The notes beneath the pieces were generated by a model. It did not search any database. It worked only from the letters and a program-made list of their open reading frames with translations, and was not told the DNA's origin. A stretch of DNA of 64,000 nt from Ampullaceana balthica (Eukaryota > Mollusca > Gastropoda > Lymnaeidae). Within the stretch, counting starts at the first letter, position 1; every line of letters begins with the position of its first letter. Below, one piece after another: positions 1-12,249 of the stretch. A program made the translations under genes and the position numbers. The stretch is from positions 163,833 through 227,832 of the forward strand of contig CALYLW010001394.1 in the NCBI GenBank assembly GCA_944989445.1. Reading direction: 5' to 3'.

Positions 1-1289
1 CTAACATCACTTACATCCATACAGGCAACGGGAATCAATATACATAATTAACATAAGTAACTTATCCTTGTTTGATAAATACTAAATATTAAACTTGCTG
101 AAATGTACACAAAGTATCAGATATATATTTACCCTCAATTATGGCTGACGCCTAACGCTAAGGGACATCACTCTGCTTTTTTTTTAATTGAAAATATAGA
201 CTCAAAAATGATAATCATTTTGGTTTTCAGATTAACATTAACCAAACAACGCACGAACCTTTGACGTCAGCATTTGTGTTGTAAACAGTGCTGACTGACT
301 CAAAGAGTTATTTTTTGGTGCAGTAATTTGGTGCGCTGCTTTATTAAATTAGTTTTTAAAAATCGTGTTGTGCTTAGCACTGTAAAAAAGAATTATATAA
401 ATACTTTGTGTACATTTCAGAAATATTTCGGATTTATCATGCACGGATAATTTATACTTGGGCTTTTTACCCCCCCCCAAAAAAAACCCCTAATATAAAA
501 TACTTTGTGTGCATTTAAGGAAGTTTAATATTTCGTATTTATCATACAAGGACAAGTTAGTTGGGCTTTTGAAAAAGGTAGGCGCCCGAAAAAAAAGTGG
601 GCTCCGCAGCCCACGGCGCCGCAGCACAACCTAGTTTCATAATAATTATAAATCCTCAAATCCTATTTTTACATCGTTCCCTTTTCAAAAATTAAAATAT
701 AAGCTAAAACAATGACGCCATATAATATTTTAATACAAAATCGATCGCAGCGCCACCTAACAGCATTACAATTTCACAGCGCCACCTAACAGCATTATAA
801 TTTCTTCCATACATACAGACAACGGGAATTATGTATATTGATATCCCAAATATTCTAACTTAAAAAAGTTAAATATGCCTGCCGTCTTTAGTTTGCATTG
901 CAGATCCTTAGTCATTTATACCTTATGACTGCATCGATGTCCTAATTGTTACCGGTAGTCTCCTGGGTACCAGAGTCAGTGGCATTATTCCTGGGTAGTG
1001 GAACATCTGTTTTGATTGATAACATAAAGTGAGTTAGCGTTGAGCAGAAAAAAAACACCCAAATGTGCAAACTGTGCAACATATATATTGTGTTAATAGA
1101 TTTGTGTTCAATATTGCATACACATTTATTTCTAGAAATAAATGGCTTTGGTAAATATACTGTATTATTATTACCTAAACGGTGCGTACTGTATTTATCT
1201 GTCTAAGTTTGTCTTTAAATTTGTTCAATTCTCTATCAATTCTAATACATAATATGTTGTACGCATAGAACATGACTTAACGATACAAT
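1..1289. other. Gene-free AT-rich stretch with dispersed repeat fragments
   Basis: I see no coding sequence here. Pieces at about 1-45, 323-345 and 735-845 recur at 20030-20145, including the shared words cagcgccacctaacagc and acgggaattatgtatattga. They are probably remnants of one dispersed family, possibly the Helitron-like element at 19863. Confidence 0.5.
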
Positions 1290-1301
1290 AAAACAGTATG
1301 G

Positions 1302-1547
1302 CGGCTGCATAGCGAAGTCAATAGTGCGCTCGCCTCACAAGCTGGGGGGCGTGAGATCCATCCCACGTAAAGGCCACAATAAAAATGTTGATGAATGACT
1401 ATAATTATTGCTAAAAAAAAAGTCCTCCGCTGATCTGGAGAGGAGATGGGCGCCGCCAGATCTACCAAGCCCCGAGAAAGCTCTAATGGAAACATTAGAA
1501 CTTCCTACAACCACAAATTTAAGGGACACACACACACACACACACAC
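1302..1547 (+). mobile_element. tRNA-derived SINE (family 1) with target site duplication
   Basis: The 5' part resembles a tRNA-type RNA polymerase III promoter: an A-box-like tagcgaagtcaatagtgcgc followed about 35 bases later by a decayed B box (gagatccatcc). The body ends in an (AC)n tail. It is flanked by a perfect 12-bp direct repeat, aaaacagtatgg (1290-1301 and 1548-1559), as expected of LINE-mediated insertion. A diverged second copy lies on the minus strand at about 11650-11868 and shares the body, for example the ctaatggaaacatta block and the cctccgctga block. Confidence 0.75.
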
Positions 1548-1925
1548 AAAACAGTATGGGTAACTAACATTGAGAAGCACTGATTTTGTTACTTTCTTCT
1601 TGTACTCACGTTTTTTAAAATAAAAACATTTTAATAGTACAAAATTAAAATGTGTGTACCTTATCATTACTACATTAATGAAATACATAAATGCATGCAA
1701 TATTACTTCATTATTACCAGTGCTTTATTTTCTTAATAAAAGGTACTGGAACTCACATTTAAATCTGTTTTGCATAAAGAAATTATAATTAAATTATTGC
1801 AGTAAACAGCACATTTAGAATATATCAAAGAAACAATATTACACGGTATAAACTGTTAAAATGTATTAACATTGAACACTGTAAGTGTAAGCCACTCTAC
1901 TAAAAAGACAACATGTGACGTCTTA

Positions 1926-2194
1926 GGGGCCGTCCATAAAGTACGTCACGCGATTTTTTACCATTTTTTAACTTCCCCCTTCCCCCTGTCACAAACTGTC
2001 ACACATCTCGGTCCCACCCAAATAAAGTACGTCACACTTTCGAACAAAATTTTTGTTTTTTTATTAACAAAATTATCAAAATTTAATATAAAACAGCGTG
2101 ACATCACACAAGGCCGGACCCCCTGTCACAAACTGTCACACTTTCTTACACACCCTCCCCCCTCTGGAGCGTGACGTACTTTATGGCTGGCCCC
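1926..2194. mobile_element. MITE, PIF/Harbinger-like, copy 1
   Basis: A 269-bp element with 26-bp terminal inverted repeats beginning GGGGCC and containing CCATAAAGTACGTCACGC; the two ends differ at only two positions. It is flanked by TTA on both sides (1923-1925 and 2195-2197). GGGGCC-type termini and a three-base TTA duplication suggest the PIF/Harbinger group; the superfamily is inferred, while the TIRs and duplication are seen directly. Confidence 0.8.
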
Positions 2195-2350
2195 TTACAG
2201 CAAGTTCCACAGTTTTCCCATATTTTAGTCGGACAAATCCTCTCGATTTCTTTTCCTACTTTGAAAGTCTACAGCGGAATTTCTTCCTCTAAGTAACCAC
2301 GAATCAACTGGACAGTCTACAGCTGAATCATCATCAGTCCCGTGACCAGG

Positions 2351-2659
2351 ACTTTGTTGTGACAAGTTTATCACAAGACCTTTGTTGTGACAAGTTTATC
2401 ACAAGACCTTTGTTGTGACAAGTTTATCACAAGACCTCTGCTGTGACAAGTTTCTCATAAAACCTTTGTTGCGACAAGTTTATTACAAGACCTTTGTTGT
2501 GACAAGTTTATCACAAGACCTTAGTTGTGAAAAGTTTGTTACAAGACTTTTGTTGTGACAAGTGTATTACAAGACCTTTGTTGTGACAAGTTTATTACAA
2601 GACCTTTTTTGTGACAAGTTTATCACAAGACCTATGCTGTGACAAGTTTCTCATAAGAC
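2351..2659. repeat. 28-bp minisatellite, left part
   Basis: About 11 imperfect copies of a 28-bp unit containing ttgtgacaagtttatcacaa. The same array resumes at 7360 after the hAT element, so it was one array that has been split. Confidence 0.9.
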
Positions 2660-3248
2660 CAGGGCCGGCCCTAGAGTATGCGGGACTGAAGGCAGCATAC
2701 GATATGCGGGGCCTCGTGCCAAAGGCAGCAAATGAGGCGTGAGACCCATGCAAAAATATGCATTTCTAAATATTTTAAAATAATAGGAAAGAAAAAATTA
2801 AATTACTAAAATTTTTATTCTATAACAGCATTGACGCATCAATAATTACAGTTTTACTTTTATTCATTTAATAGAAGATCCTTAAACTGAAAAAGATGTA
2901 AATAATTAAAATGATTTAATTTGGTATCAGTAGCGTAGCTAGGGATTTGTGGGCCCGGGGGGCTTGGCCTCTTTCAGGGGGGGGGGCGCATTTTGAACTT
3001 CGACATTAAAACATGAGATAATGTACATTCCTTTGGGGGCCCTCTTCCAGTGTGGGCCCAGGGGGACTTTTGAATTTTGACCCCCTCCCCTTCCCATTGT
3101 TACAAAACTGTTTGGTATGATAATTGATAGTTTATATATATGTATTTATGTAGGCTATATATATAATTAACAATATAAAGTATATACACTAGAGTTGGTT
3201 TGGATGTTTCTTCTACTTCCACCTTATTTTTTACAACAGCAAATCTTG

Positions 3249-5132
3249 GGGGCCGTCCATAAATGACGTCACGCACCTAGTGGGGGAGGGGTCACACTTT
3301 TGTGACGAGGGGGAGGGAGGGGGGTTGAAGAAATGTGACGTCACATCAAAAGGGTAACTTGAAATAAAACTTGCACTGAAATATTTGGTCGCTTACAATT
3401 TATTTAATGACTTTTAAAAAAAAATCAGTGCTTCTCAATGTGCCGGTCGGTAAGCCATCAGACGCTGGTTGGCGTATGCTATCAAGACACGAAAATTAAA
3501 TCTAATTATAATCCTTAAGTTTGAGAATCCACAAGATAACTTATGAAATCGTTACACTGCGTCGTTTGATGTTGACATCAAAGCATTTGTGATGTAACCG
3601 CAGCTCCGTTTGGTTCTCTCGAACTTGTTTGCCGTTACCCCAAAATATACAAGTTTATGTGTGCGTTACCCACCCCCCAACCCCCAGACTCTAGGTCCTG
3701 CTCACATGACTCGGGGATTTGGGGGAGTGTCGTTATCCCGCCCCCTCCCCCCCCGAAAATGCTACTGGTGAGTTTTACATGCATGACACGTGTCTAAAAA
3801 TGATCTGAATAGGATATGTGTAGATATTTTAAGTCAAAACGACACGGAATATCCTTTTTCTTTAAAAGGGGAAAGGGGGTGGCAATCTATTTGATAGAAT
3901 TAAAAACGTTTTAAGTTTGATATAATTGTTCGATGGGTTTTTTGTCAAACGACCCTGGCCATTCTAGTCTTCTAGATCAGTGCTTCTCAAAGTGGTGGTC
4001 CGCGGACCGGTGCCGGTCCGTGGGCCATTTGCTGCCGGTCCGCAGATGTTCTCAAAAAAAAAGGACAGAAAAAATTGTCAGTGCAGGGAAAACAATGCAA
4101 CGGTCCCTGGTGCAATGGAAAAAATTCCTGCCGGTCCGCCATACTAAAAAGTTTGAGAAGAACTGTTCTAGATATAATGGTAAATGAGCCCATTTAAAAT
4201 TAGTCAAGTATTCATTAACTTTATTGAATGCATCAAATTCTTGATATCACAATTCGAGAGTAGCACAAAACAACTTTTCTTCTTAGCTCAGTTTTTAAGG
4301 CATTAATTTTAAATATCACAGAAATGATACGTGATACATACAAGTCATGTGGATTAAGATTATTGTCACTCGTGTCAATATAAATGAAAGTAGGGTAGAT
4401 TTAGGTGTCTTCGTATAGTACGTAGGTAAAAAATCTACATAGTTGCCAAATTAAAAAAAAATGCATTTTCTGGAAGGAACCGGTTCAATAATGGACATAT
4501 GTTCCAAGCGTACACGTGCACATGACGTATTTTAATATATCTAGTGGATTGTAGTGGATGTTATATGTCCCAAATGAGTTTGCATTACCCCCAAGAATTC
4601 CCTTTTTGACCCCAGATGAGGCTATTTACATCTGTTCGCCGACCTCTTACTTACGGGATGCCCGTCAGTCAATTGAGGGATTTTTTAAAAAAATACATTT
4701 TTAAAATGTTATTTTTAAATATTTATTTTTTCTAAACAAAGACGTTAACCGTGATGATTAATAGTCAATGTTTAATTTGTATGCATTAAAATAAAATATA
4801 ATCTAAGGATGTTAACACAGTTCGTTTTCTGAAGGCCAGTTAAACATCTTTAAAAAATGCTTCACGCGAGTTACGATATCACAATGTAGATCTTCACTAA
4901 ATGAAATAATAAATACTTAAATGACAATAAATGTGATTTGAAACATACTTATTTTCAAATAGAAAATATGTTTTTTTTAATTGTTTTTTTTGTTTTTTTT
5001 AGGGGGGGGGGTCAAAGATTTGTGACGTATTTTTAGAGGGGGGGTCTAAGTTTTTGTGACGACGCGTGACGAGGGGGAGGGAGGGGGTCAAAAATCGGCA
5101 AAAATCGCGTGACGTCATTTATGGACGGCCCC
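3249..5132. mobile_element. MITE copy 2, nested in hAT, itself interrupted
   Basis: Both ends carry the same 26-bp inverted repeat (GGGGCCGTCCATAAATGACG plus TCACGC), perfectly matched, with TTG on both sides (3246-3248 and 5133-5135). Compared with the roughly 400-bp copies at 45454 and 55145, the first ~180 and last ~280 bases are MITE sequence. The middle (about 3425-4850) is a later insertion that in turn contains the small hAT element at 3978. Confidence 0.8.
3978..4165. mobile_element. Small non-autonomous hAT element, copy 1
   Basis: 188 bp with inverted ends CAGTGCTTCTCAA and ttgagaagaactg and a perfect 8-bp target duplication ttctagat (3970-3977 and 4166-4173). It contains GC-rich ccggtccg blocks internally. 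It has no coding capacity. Other copies: 52062-52246 and the split copy 40529-46417. Confidence 0.85.
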
Positions 5133-5135
5133 TTG

Positions 5136-7000
5136 CGAGTTTTCGCGGCTTCAAGACCTGAAATCACGGTAAGTTCCAAATTGTCAAAATCCTTAGTAAC
5201 ATCAGTCATAATTGGCAAAGAAGCAAAGTTACTGAGCCGATCTTGAATCATTGTTTATAGCATAAAGGTTTTAATAAGTTTTAGTTTCGAAAAGCTTTTT
5301 TCTTCGGAAGCCAAAGTGACAGGAATAGTTAGAAGTATTTGATGTGCAATGTGTTTGTTAAGAAAGTCACTATAACGCTTTTTCCTCAAAGGAACTGCAA
5401 AATATAAACAGAATCGTTGTAAGTGACTGCAGGAATTATGGAACTCAATGTTGCAACTCTTCAGAAAGCAAGAAACTATCAAGATACTTCCTTGAGTTTT
5501 TCTCGAAATTCAAACAGCAATTAAGTAGATCATTTTAATTTTTTTTTGTAATGGATAAAATGTATAAAGAAACCCAAGACGAGTCATGGTGCCTTATTAT
5601 TTGCTCAAAGCGACTGTCCATCGACATGATTGCATATACAAAATATGGTTTAAAAATGTGTGCTAAATTGTCTTGTGCATTTACTAATCCTTCATTTTCT
5701 CCTTCAAGTGTAAATTGTGTTTTTTCCCCCTTTTTTTCGAATGGGTTCAATGGGTACAACTTCTGTCTGTGGCTATTTTTTTGCAGATACTATTCCTGTT
5801 TCAAAACCACCATTTCTGTAAGATTTCAACCGTTTGCACGTATGGTCTATGCTGTCAACTGCAGTTGCTAGATTGACATATATATTTTGTAATTCTTTGC
5901 TGATGTAATTAAATTGGAACAATATGTCGTACCAAAAAGCAATTGAAACAATGAAATTGAAGTTCTTGTTTGTACAATGACAATGCTTATTTCTCTTCGA
6001 GATTTTAGAACATTACTTTTCTCTGCAGTTTCAAAAAGTGCATCATAGATTTCGCCTACTTGAGATCGCACTACCTTTCCAGTTTCCACATGGCTTTCCC
6101 ACCTTGTTTCACAAAGTGGTTTCACAGAAATATTTTGAACATAATTGGAAAATAAAGCCCATCACTTTGTTGAAGCAGAAATTAAAACATATATTTGTTG
6201 AATTATACCCAAAAAACGTCATTGCATCAGGACAAGTTTTTGCCATATAACAAAGCAGCAAGTTGTAAATTGTAACAGGCAGAAGGGGTAAGAAATGCCC
6301 TAGGATTTAATGGTAAAAGACAAGCTTGTACGCCTGACTTATGCCCATTCATTTCGCACCATTGTCGTATCATTTACCTCGGACATCAGAAACATCTAAG
6401 CCAAATTTCGTCACTTACAATATTAAGACACCAAGCAGTTGTTGCGCAGTACTTTCTTTTTAACTCTAGAAAACATATGAAGTGCTCATGAGTTACTTCA
6501 TAATATCCACCCCCCCCCCTCGGCTTATATAGCGGATTATCGGTGACGTCTGTTCTTTGTGACTTTGGTTAGGTGTGCAATCGAGTATTACTGAAAAGTA
6601 CCTAGCTGATTTTACTCTTCCAACAATAATTTTCCATAACTTATTTCCCATCAAAGAAATGAGTTTCGTTTTGGATTCGCTTTCCTAAAGTAGTGATTAT
6701 GAAGTTCATCAGTTTTTCATTCTTCATATATTTTCCTGCCAAACCAGATCAAATTTTGCCAGCAATTCAACAAGACCCAAAAAGTTTCCACTGTGTGCCT
6801 GATGTAGTTTATCCAATGAACTAAGAAATAGCTCAGCGAAAAATAGGACAATGTCCATGAGACGTTTAAATACACTATGCCAACGAGCCTTTTTACCGTT
6901 TATTATTTCTTAGCTTGGCTTGTTCATTGTGCATTGTTTTGTTAGCCTGTTTTCCAGCTCAAACCATTCCAAAGCAGATGTTATAATATGTCACTTCGCT
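5136..7000 (-). pseudogene. hAT transposase pseudogene (ZMYM/DUF4371-like type)
   Basis: The minus strand shows blocks typical of hAT transposases of the DUF4371/zinc-finger MYM-like group. From upstream to downstream these are a frame-shifted block around 6130-6240 (TFFGYNSTNIC), CETRWESHVETGKVVRSQVGE at about 6040-6110, and the C-terminal dimerisation segment TIPVTLASEEKSFSKLKLIK (about 5265-5330), then RLSNFASLPI (about 5220). Stops and frameshifts break it throughout. The family known to carry these blocks cuts and pastes DNA through an RNase-H-like catalytic core. A MITE at 5132 cuts off the last residues. It is clearly non-functional. Confidence 0.8.
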
Positions 7001-7367
7001 TTCTCATAATCAGACAGTCTTACACTGGCATTTTTTTCACTTACCATAGCAAGTTAAAGCCTAAAAACAGCGTTTTCTTATTTAAAATGACCTCCCGAAT
7101 CCATAAATGCCTACGGAAATGCTATAAGAAAAATACTTTTTGCATTTGCATTTAGGATGATTATAATGTTATAATATTAGTACGGAATTTTTCTAATTAT
7201 TTTATCCTGAAAAAATAGTTTTCTTTATACTGTTCATATAATAAAAAAAGAAACAAGTATAAGAAATAGTTTTAACATTTTAAAAAGTTGTACAATTTTT
7301 TAGTCAGGCTTGGGGCCCAAGGCAGTTGTCTCGTTCGCCTTGCCCTAAGGCCGGCCCTGCATAAGAC

Positions 7368-7478
7368 CTTTGCTGTGACAAGTTTCTCATAAGATCTTTG
7401 TTGTGACAAGTTTATCACAAGACCTTGGTTGTGACAAGTTTATTACAAGACCTTTGCTGTGAAAAGTTTCACATAAGA
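7368..7478. repeat. 28-bp minisatellite, right part
   Basis: About four units of the array interrupted by the hAT insertion; the unit again contains ttgtgacaagtttatcacaa. The first bases (7360-7367) double as the target duplication. Confidence 0.85.
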
Positions 7479-7652
7479 ATAAAAAATAGTCCTTTTTGAC
7501 AATGTTATATGAGAAACAATGACATCATAGTTTTACGGATACATTAATCCATCCAGTGATTTGGGCTATTAAATTTTTTTATTTTTTAAGTATTCATTTA
7601 GTTCCTTTTAGTTACATAATAAAAAAAACCGTAAAAAACAAGTTTTTCACTA

Positions 7653-8118
7653 TAAATCCTTTATGTACTAGACGTAACTAAAAGTATGTTCATTATAATG
7701 AGCAGCGCAAGACCATCCAAAAATACAAAATTGCAGTTGTGTCGTAAAACATGTTTAACATAATGCGCACCGATCAGGAAAATGTTTATAAAAAGTTTTG
7801 TCAATAAAATACGCACCTTATTGCGCGACAGAAAGGTTGTTCAATATAATACGCACCACGACACTCTATCTCAATTAGAACGTGTTACATAGGAATAAAT
7901 AAAATAATATAAAAATTCAATAATTTAATTACCGTACATGCGATCGATCTGAAATTTTGATACATACTTTTTATCATCGCCACAAAACTGCCTGCTAAAT
8001 TTCAGCTCGCTAGGTTACGAGGAAGTGGGTTAAAAATCGATCCAAAGTTTTGGCGACCGACAATCAAGCAAGCAATCAAGGGTTCAACCAGTCACCACGA
8101 GTTAATATAAAGGATTTA
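7653..8118 (-). mobile_element. TIR element with aaatccttTAT ends, copy 1
   Basis: The ends aaatcctttat and ataaaggattt are inverted relative to each other. The interior, read on the minus strand, matches the elements at 13393, 53432 and 53992 (shared words such as gatcgagctgaaatttt and tttttacgg just outside the end). It is non-coding. I cannot assign a superfamily. Confidence 0.6.
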
Positions 8119-8334
8119 AAAATAATAACACACGTAATTAATAATGCATTCAATAGGGCTTGTCATTTCTAAAACGTCATAGCCCAATCGGTCTTGAGAT
8201 TTTTTTAAAGGATTGAGTTAAGGTTGTTAAACGATAATCGGTTTTAAATTTCCCAAACCGATGATCGAATTTAAATTTTGCGAATTTATGAAGTGAAATT
8301 ATATAAACTTGTATTTTACACGCTTTTATTTAAC

Positions 8335-8611
8335 TCAAGAAAATAATGAGGGTGAGACTGCAACCATGCTTATAAATTACTAGAGAAAATACTAGACTAC
8401 TGGACTAATTGGATTTCACCGCAGCTAAGTTTTTTTTATTCTTTCGTTATATTCGTTTTATTTGTGTACTATTTGTTCGTTGAAGAAGGCTCTTCGCCTT
8501 AGCGTTCGCTGTTTTGTTACGTCCTGTCAGGTTAACTCATAACCTGTTTATATGTTATACATTTACTTATTTATTTAACTCACACTGTTTGTTTGTTTGT
8601 TTGTTTGTTTG
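8335..8611 (+). mobile_element. Short interspersed element with (GTTT)n tail
   Basis: Starts near aataatgagggtgagactgc and ends in five or more GTTT repeats (8589-8611), a tail type seen on LINE/SINE-mobilised sequences. A deleted copy of the same sequence, minus strand, is at 11199-11325. It contains a small hairpin (aaggc tcttc gcctt, about 8490-8504). It has no coding capacity. Confidence 0.5.
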
Positions 8612-8773
8612 TTGTATCCTTCACATCTTGTAACGTAAAATTAAACTTAAACCACTGATCATGATCCCAGAGATCTAAAATTTTGACCACAGATATATCT
8701 TAGATGACAATGCATTGTTTCAAACTTTCAGATCGATCGAATGTGAGTTTTACTTTCACAAGTTTTCATCTTA

Positions 8774-8966
8774 GGGGCCGTCCATAAAGTACGTCACGCT
8801 CCAGAGGGGGGGAGGGGGTGTAAGAAAGTGTGACATTTGTGACAGGGGGAGGGGGTCCGGCCAAGTGTGATGTCACGCTGTTTTATATTAAGTTTTGATT
8901 ATTTTGTTAATAAGGGGGGAGTTAAAAATGGTCAAAAATCGCGGGACGTACTTTATGGACGGCCCC
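8774..8966. mobile_element. MITE, PIF/Harbinger-like, copy 3
   Basis: 193 bp, both ends with the GGGGCCGTCCATAAAGTACG inverted repeat and TTA target duplications (8771-8773 and 8967-8969). It belongs to the same subfamily as copy 1 (AAAGTACG rather than AAATGACG). Confidence 0.8.
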
Positions 8967-8969
8967 TTA

Positions 8970-10082
8970 AGAGACTGCTGCAGTCTCAAATATGAAATAT
9001 AAAGTGTGTTGTTTATGTTACATACATTTTCAGAGTTACCCTGTGGCAACTGGCTAGACAAAAAGAAACATCTAGTCTTAAGTAGATATGGTTAATCAAT
9101 TGAATTTATGAAAATGGTAGTTAACTTGGGAGCTGTTATTTGTGACAAAATTTAAATTGCTCATAATCCTTTGTGTTCACTTTCAATTGTTGAATATCCT
9201 AGCAGACTTTAACATAGAAAACTCAGCATAATAAGTTTATAGTCTTTGGGATAAATAAAACATCTAAAATGTTTTGATAATGAGGTAGAATTGGATTAAA
9301 TTTTTTATAGGTCTCCAATAGTTTGTTGTATTATCTGCAAGATGACTCATCAGTTTGTTCAGCTGGCCATAAATAGCAGTGACAGTAACTAAAATAAATA
9401 ACTAAGTGTTAAATAATAAATGCTGCGTTGATCATTCAAAGTAAATTTAATATTATTTTTGTTTACATCAAACCATTGCAATGAATCTCTTCAATATACA
9501 AACAATTGCTTTATATTCAGGAGAGTAATAGGTCACAAATGCAAACAAAATATAATGTATTTTTAAAAAATGTTAATAATTAATAAAAGGCCTAAGTAAT
9601 TAATGAAATCATTTACCATATAGGCCTACATATTATTATATGCTTCTATTTAGGATAAAAAGATGACAGTAAATTATGAACTTAGTTCCAAAGAGAACAA
9701 CTTATTTTTACTAATAAAATTTTAAGAGCTACTGTTTTTATTTCTTGCAATAGTTTTCTATCTGAAAGAATGAAATGAGAATTTCAGCAGGCAAAATAGT
9801 TCAGTTTAAGACCAGGTAATCTGATGCTACAAATAATGAAAAACACAGTGACTTTGGTGGAGCGGATTGGTCAGGATTAGTAACACACACAAAGAGTGCC
9901 AATAATATTATACGTATAAATAAACTAAACAATTTACTTCAGAATTTAAAAAAATAATTTATCACTGGAAGTTTGAGCATCAAACTTTGGAAAGATCAAT
10001 GAACTTTACACAAACAATGATTGTAAGTTCCTTAAATAAACATTTAAAACTCTAATAAGAATGCAGGACTAAACACAAACCA
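8970..10082. other. AT-rich gene-free stretch
   Basis: I see no coding exon, RNA gene or clear repeat boundary in this 1.1 kb. Confidence 0.5.
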
Positions 10083-10151
10083 TGGATAAGCATAGGACGC
10101 ACTATTCTTCTGTATAGTAGTAGCGTCTGTAACAGATAAGATAAGATAAGA
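10083..10151 (+). mobile_element. 3' fragment of SINE family 2
   Basis: It matches the last ~65 bases of the SINE at 24976-25237 read on its own strand: a ctat..cttctg..gcgtctgt block followed by a gataagataagataag tail. The 5' part is absent, as in truncated LINE-driven insertions. Confidence 0.6.
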
Positions 10152-11198
10152 TAGAGCCCTGAGCCCTATATAAATTGCTTGCTACGTGATTTCATTGAAG
10201 CAAAACGATTTATCGTTGATTCAAAGTCAACGTTCTCAGCTGGATCACGTTCAATTGAAATTAATGCCAATCCAGACAGACGTTCGTTTGTCATTGTTGA
10301 GCGCAAATAATTTTTGATGAGTTTCAATCTACTGAAACTTCTTTCATCAGTAGCACTGCTAATAGGAAGCGTCAAGTAAATTTTATAGAGTATTGACACA
10401 TTAGGGAGACCTGATGCCATTTGTTTTTCAGTCAAGAATGGCTGAACCTTTTAAGTTGTAGTTCACTAGATAATGACGAGTACAATAGTATATACACATC
10501 TTTGAAGGTATCATATTCTACGATTGCTTCTTCAAGGTTAATGTAATGTTTGTAAATTTTGCATAAACTTAGAAAGAATCTTGATTTTCTTCCGACATTT
10601 GTGAGGGATCAATACAATAGAAATAAGTAACTGTGCCCCAAAAGTCTTTAAATCGATCATCTATTTGTGTTACAAGTTTATCCATGATAGTGAAGTACGT
10701 TTCAGAGTTAAAGAGTGTGGTGGATCATCAGCCATTTTATCTCTGCTAAGTTCGCCTGCCATGCTTTTCTTTTTTGCAATTCACTTTTCTTTAAATTCTG
10801 TTTAAACATCTAGTTTGGAACAATTTTCGTTAATAAATGATTTCACATATGCATTCAGAATTTCAAAAGCTTCATCCCTTCTCATTTCAAGAAACTTATT
10901 TCTTCCAATATCGATCAATTGTTTTGCAAGGCGTTGCAAGTAGTTTAATAACATGAAGATAACTTTTGTACAAATAGCATCAGAAAATCAAAAGAATATT
11001 TTGTTATCAAAACAGATAGTCCCATAGCTTCTGCTCTGACACTTCCTTTATATTCTGTTGATTCCCCTGAATCAAGTGTGGCTAGAATAGCAGAGAATGA
11101 TCCAACAACTGCATGAACTGCATGCTTACGGCTTGCACATCTTGTATCAGAAAGTCGTTTCAGAGTATCTACTGTTGATTCATATTGAGATTTCTGGT

Positions 11199-11325
11199 AA
11201 ATGTATAACATAAAAACAAGGTATTAGTTGGCCTGACAGGACGTCAGACTAACAAATACCCTGTATTTATGTTATACATTTACTATTTTATAAGCCTGGT
11301 TGCAGTCTCATCCCCATTATTGTTT
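11199..11325 (-). mobile_element. Palindromic insert in hAT pseudogene with 12-bp target duplication
   Basis: A 127-bp insert flanked by the perfect direct repeat gagatttctggt (11187-11198 and 11326-11337). Removing one repeat copy and the insert restores the transposase frame across HQKSQYE. Its first ~85 bases fold back on themselves: aaatgtataacataaa at the left pairs with tttatgttatacattt further right. It is a deleted relative of the (GTTT)n element at 8335-8611. Confidence 0.7.
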
Positions 11326-11649
11326 GAGATTTCTGGTGTTCGCTAAGAGTATGTAGACGTGGTTAACTAGACGTAAAGAATGCATACAACCTCAAATCTG
11401 TGCCCAAAAAAACAACAACTGCACATCACTGTTTACAGACATTGCTTTGACAGTAACCGAATTCAAAACATGGGCACAACAATTGTGTGAAAGTTTCTTT
11501 ATCTGAGTTTAAAGGCCACTCTTAATTCCAAAGTATGCCTGTCCTCGACAGAGTGTGAAATCAATGTTTCACTTTTTTAGTTCCGTTAAAATCTTCTCAG
11601 CAAATGCGGGAGCATTTTTTAATTTTTTAAATATTTTTTTAAAAGTCCC

Positions 11650-11868
11650 ATAAACGGTGGTCTTATGGAGTCCTAATGTTTCCATTAGAACCTACTAGGG
11701 GCAGTGCTTGGTAGACCTTGGTGGGAGCCCCATCTCCCTTCCAGGTCAGCGGAGGATTTTTTAGCGTTAGTCATTCCATTTTTATTGTGGCTTTAACGTG
11801 GGCTAGATCCCACGCCCCTATTCGCACTATTCGCTATCCAGCCGCTGTTTACCAAAGTATAAAAGCCT
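11650..11868 (-). mobile_element. tRNA-derived SINE (family 1), copy 2
   Basis: Read on the minus strand it begins gcggctggatagcgaatagt, then gggatctagcccacg (B-box-like), and then shares the body of the copy at 1302. It lies inside the hAT pseudogene. Confidence 0.65.
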
Positions 11869-12249
11869 ATAAATCTGTCCACATGTCCTGATTTAAAAAA
11901 AAATAACGCAAAGAAACTGACATCTGATCAATTCTACATATATCAATGGTTGAATCAATAATTAAAGAAAAGGATTGTGCAGACTTAACATCATTATCAA
12001 TTGTCACCGATAATTCAGATGTGAGTGATTGATTTAAACCAGATATTACAGTTTCGTCATTTGAAATACGATATTTAGCAATCAGTTTGGTGTTGATTAG
12101 AAGTTTCGTGTTTAGCAATATTTTTTTCTGCTCTTGTGACACCTTTTTGGTGTTCATCGAGGGCGTCTTAAGGGGGTGCCATTTTAGACCCAAAAGGGGC
12201 GCGGGGGGGCAGGGCGCCCCCTTGCCCTATAGCTAAATCCGCCACTGAT

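Larger units (their letters stand above)
2660..7359 (-). mobile_element. hAT DNA transposon (4.7 kb), degenerate, inserted in minisatellite
   Basis: The left end reads cagggccggccctag and the right end is its imperfect inverse (ctaaggccggccctg). A perfect 8-bp direct repeat cataagac flanks it (2652-2659 and 7360-7367), and the interrupted 28-bp minisatellite continues on both sides. An 8-bp duplication and CAGGG termini are hallmarks of hAT elements. Inside is a decayed minus-strand transposase (about 5136-7000). A nested MITE (3249-5132) separates the last part of the transposase from the 3' end of the element. The element cannot be active as it stands. Confidence 0.85.
10166..12190 (-). pseudogene. 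hAT transposase pseudogene (ZMYM/DUF4371-like), second locus
   Basis: Three minus-strand blocks line up in the order of one transposase. About 12190-11870 has SFSLIIDSTIDICRIDQMSV (DUF4371-like). About 11350-10960 has LHTLSEHQKSQYESTVDTLK and LKRLSDTRCASR. 10435-10166 has LPISSATDERSFSRLKLIKN, the C-terminal hAT dimerisation segment, here well preserved to FASMKSRSK. The reading frame is broken by a SINE (11650-11868), an insert at 11199-11325 and several stops. One element end, ccgccactg at about 12248, has the CAGTGGCGG form usual for hAT termini. I did not find the other end. It is non-functional as it stands. Confidence 0.8.

Noticed and set aside
8470..8560. Hammerhead ribozyme in the (GTTT)n element
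   Set aside because: A stem (aaggc/gcctt) is present, but the CTGATGA and GAAA core boxes are not.
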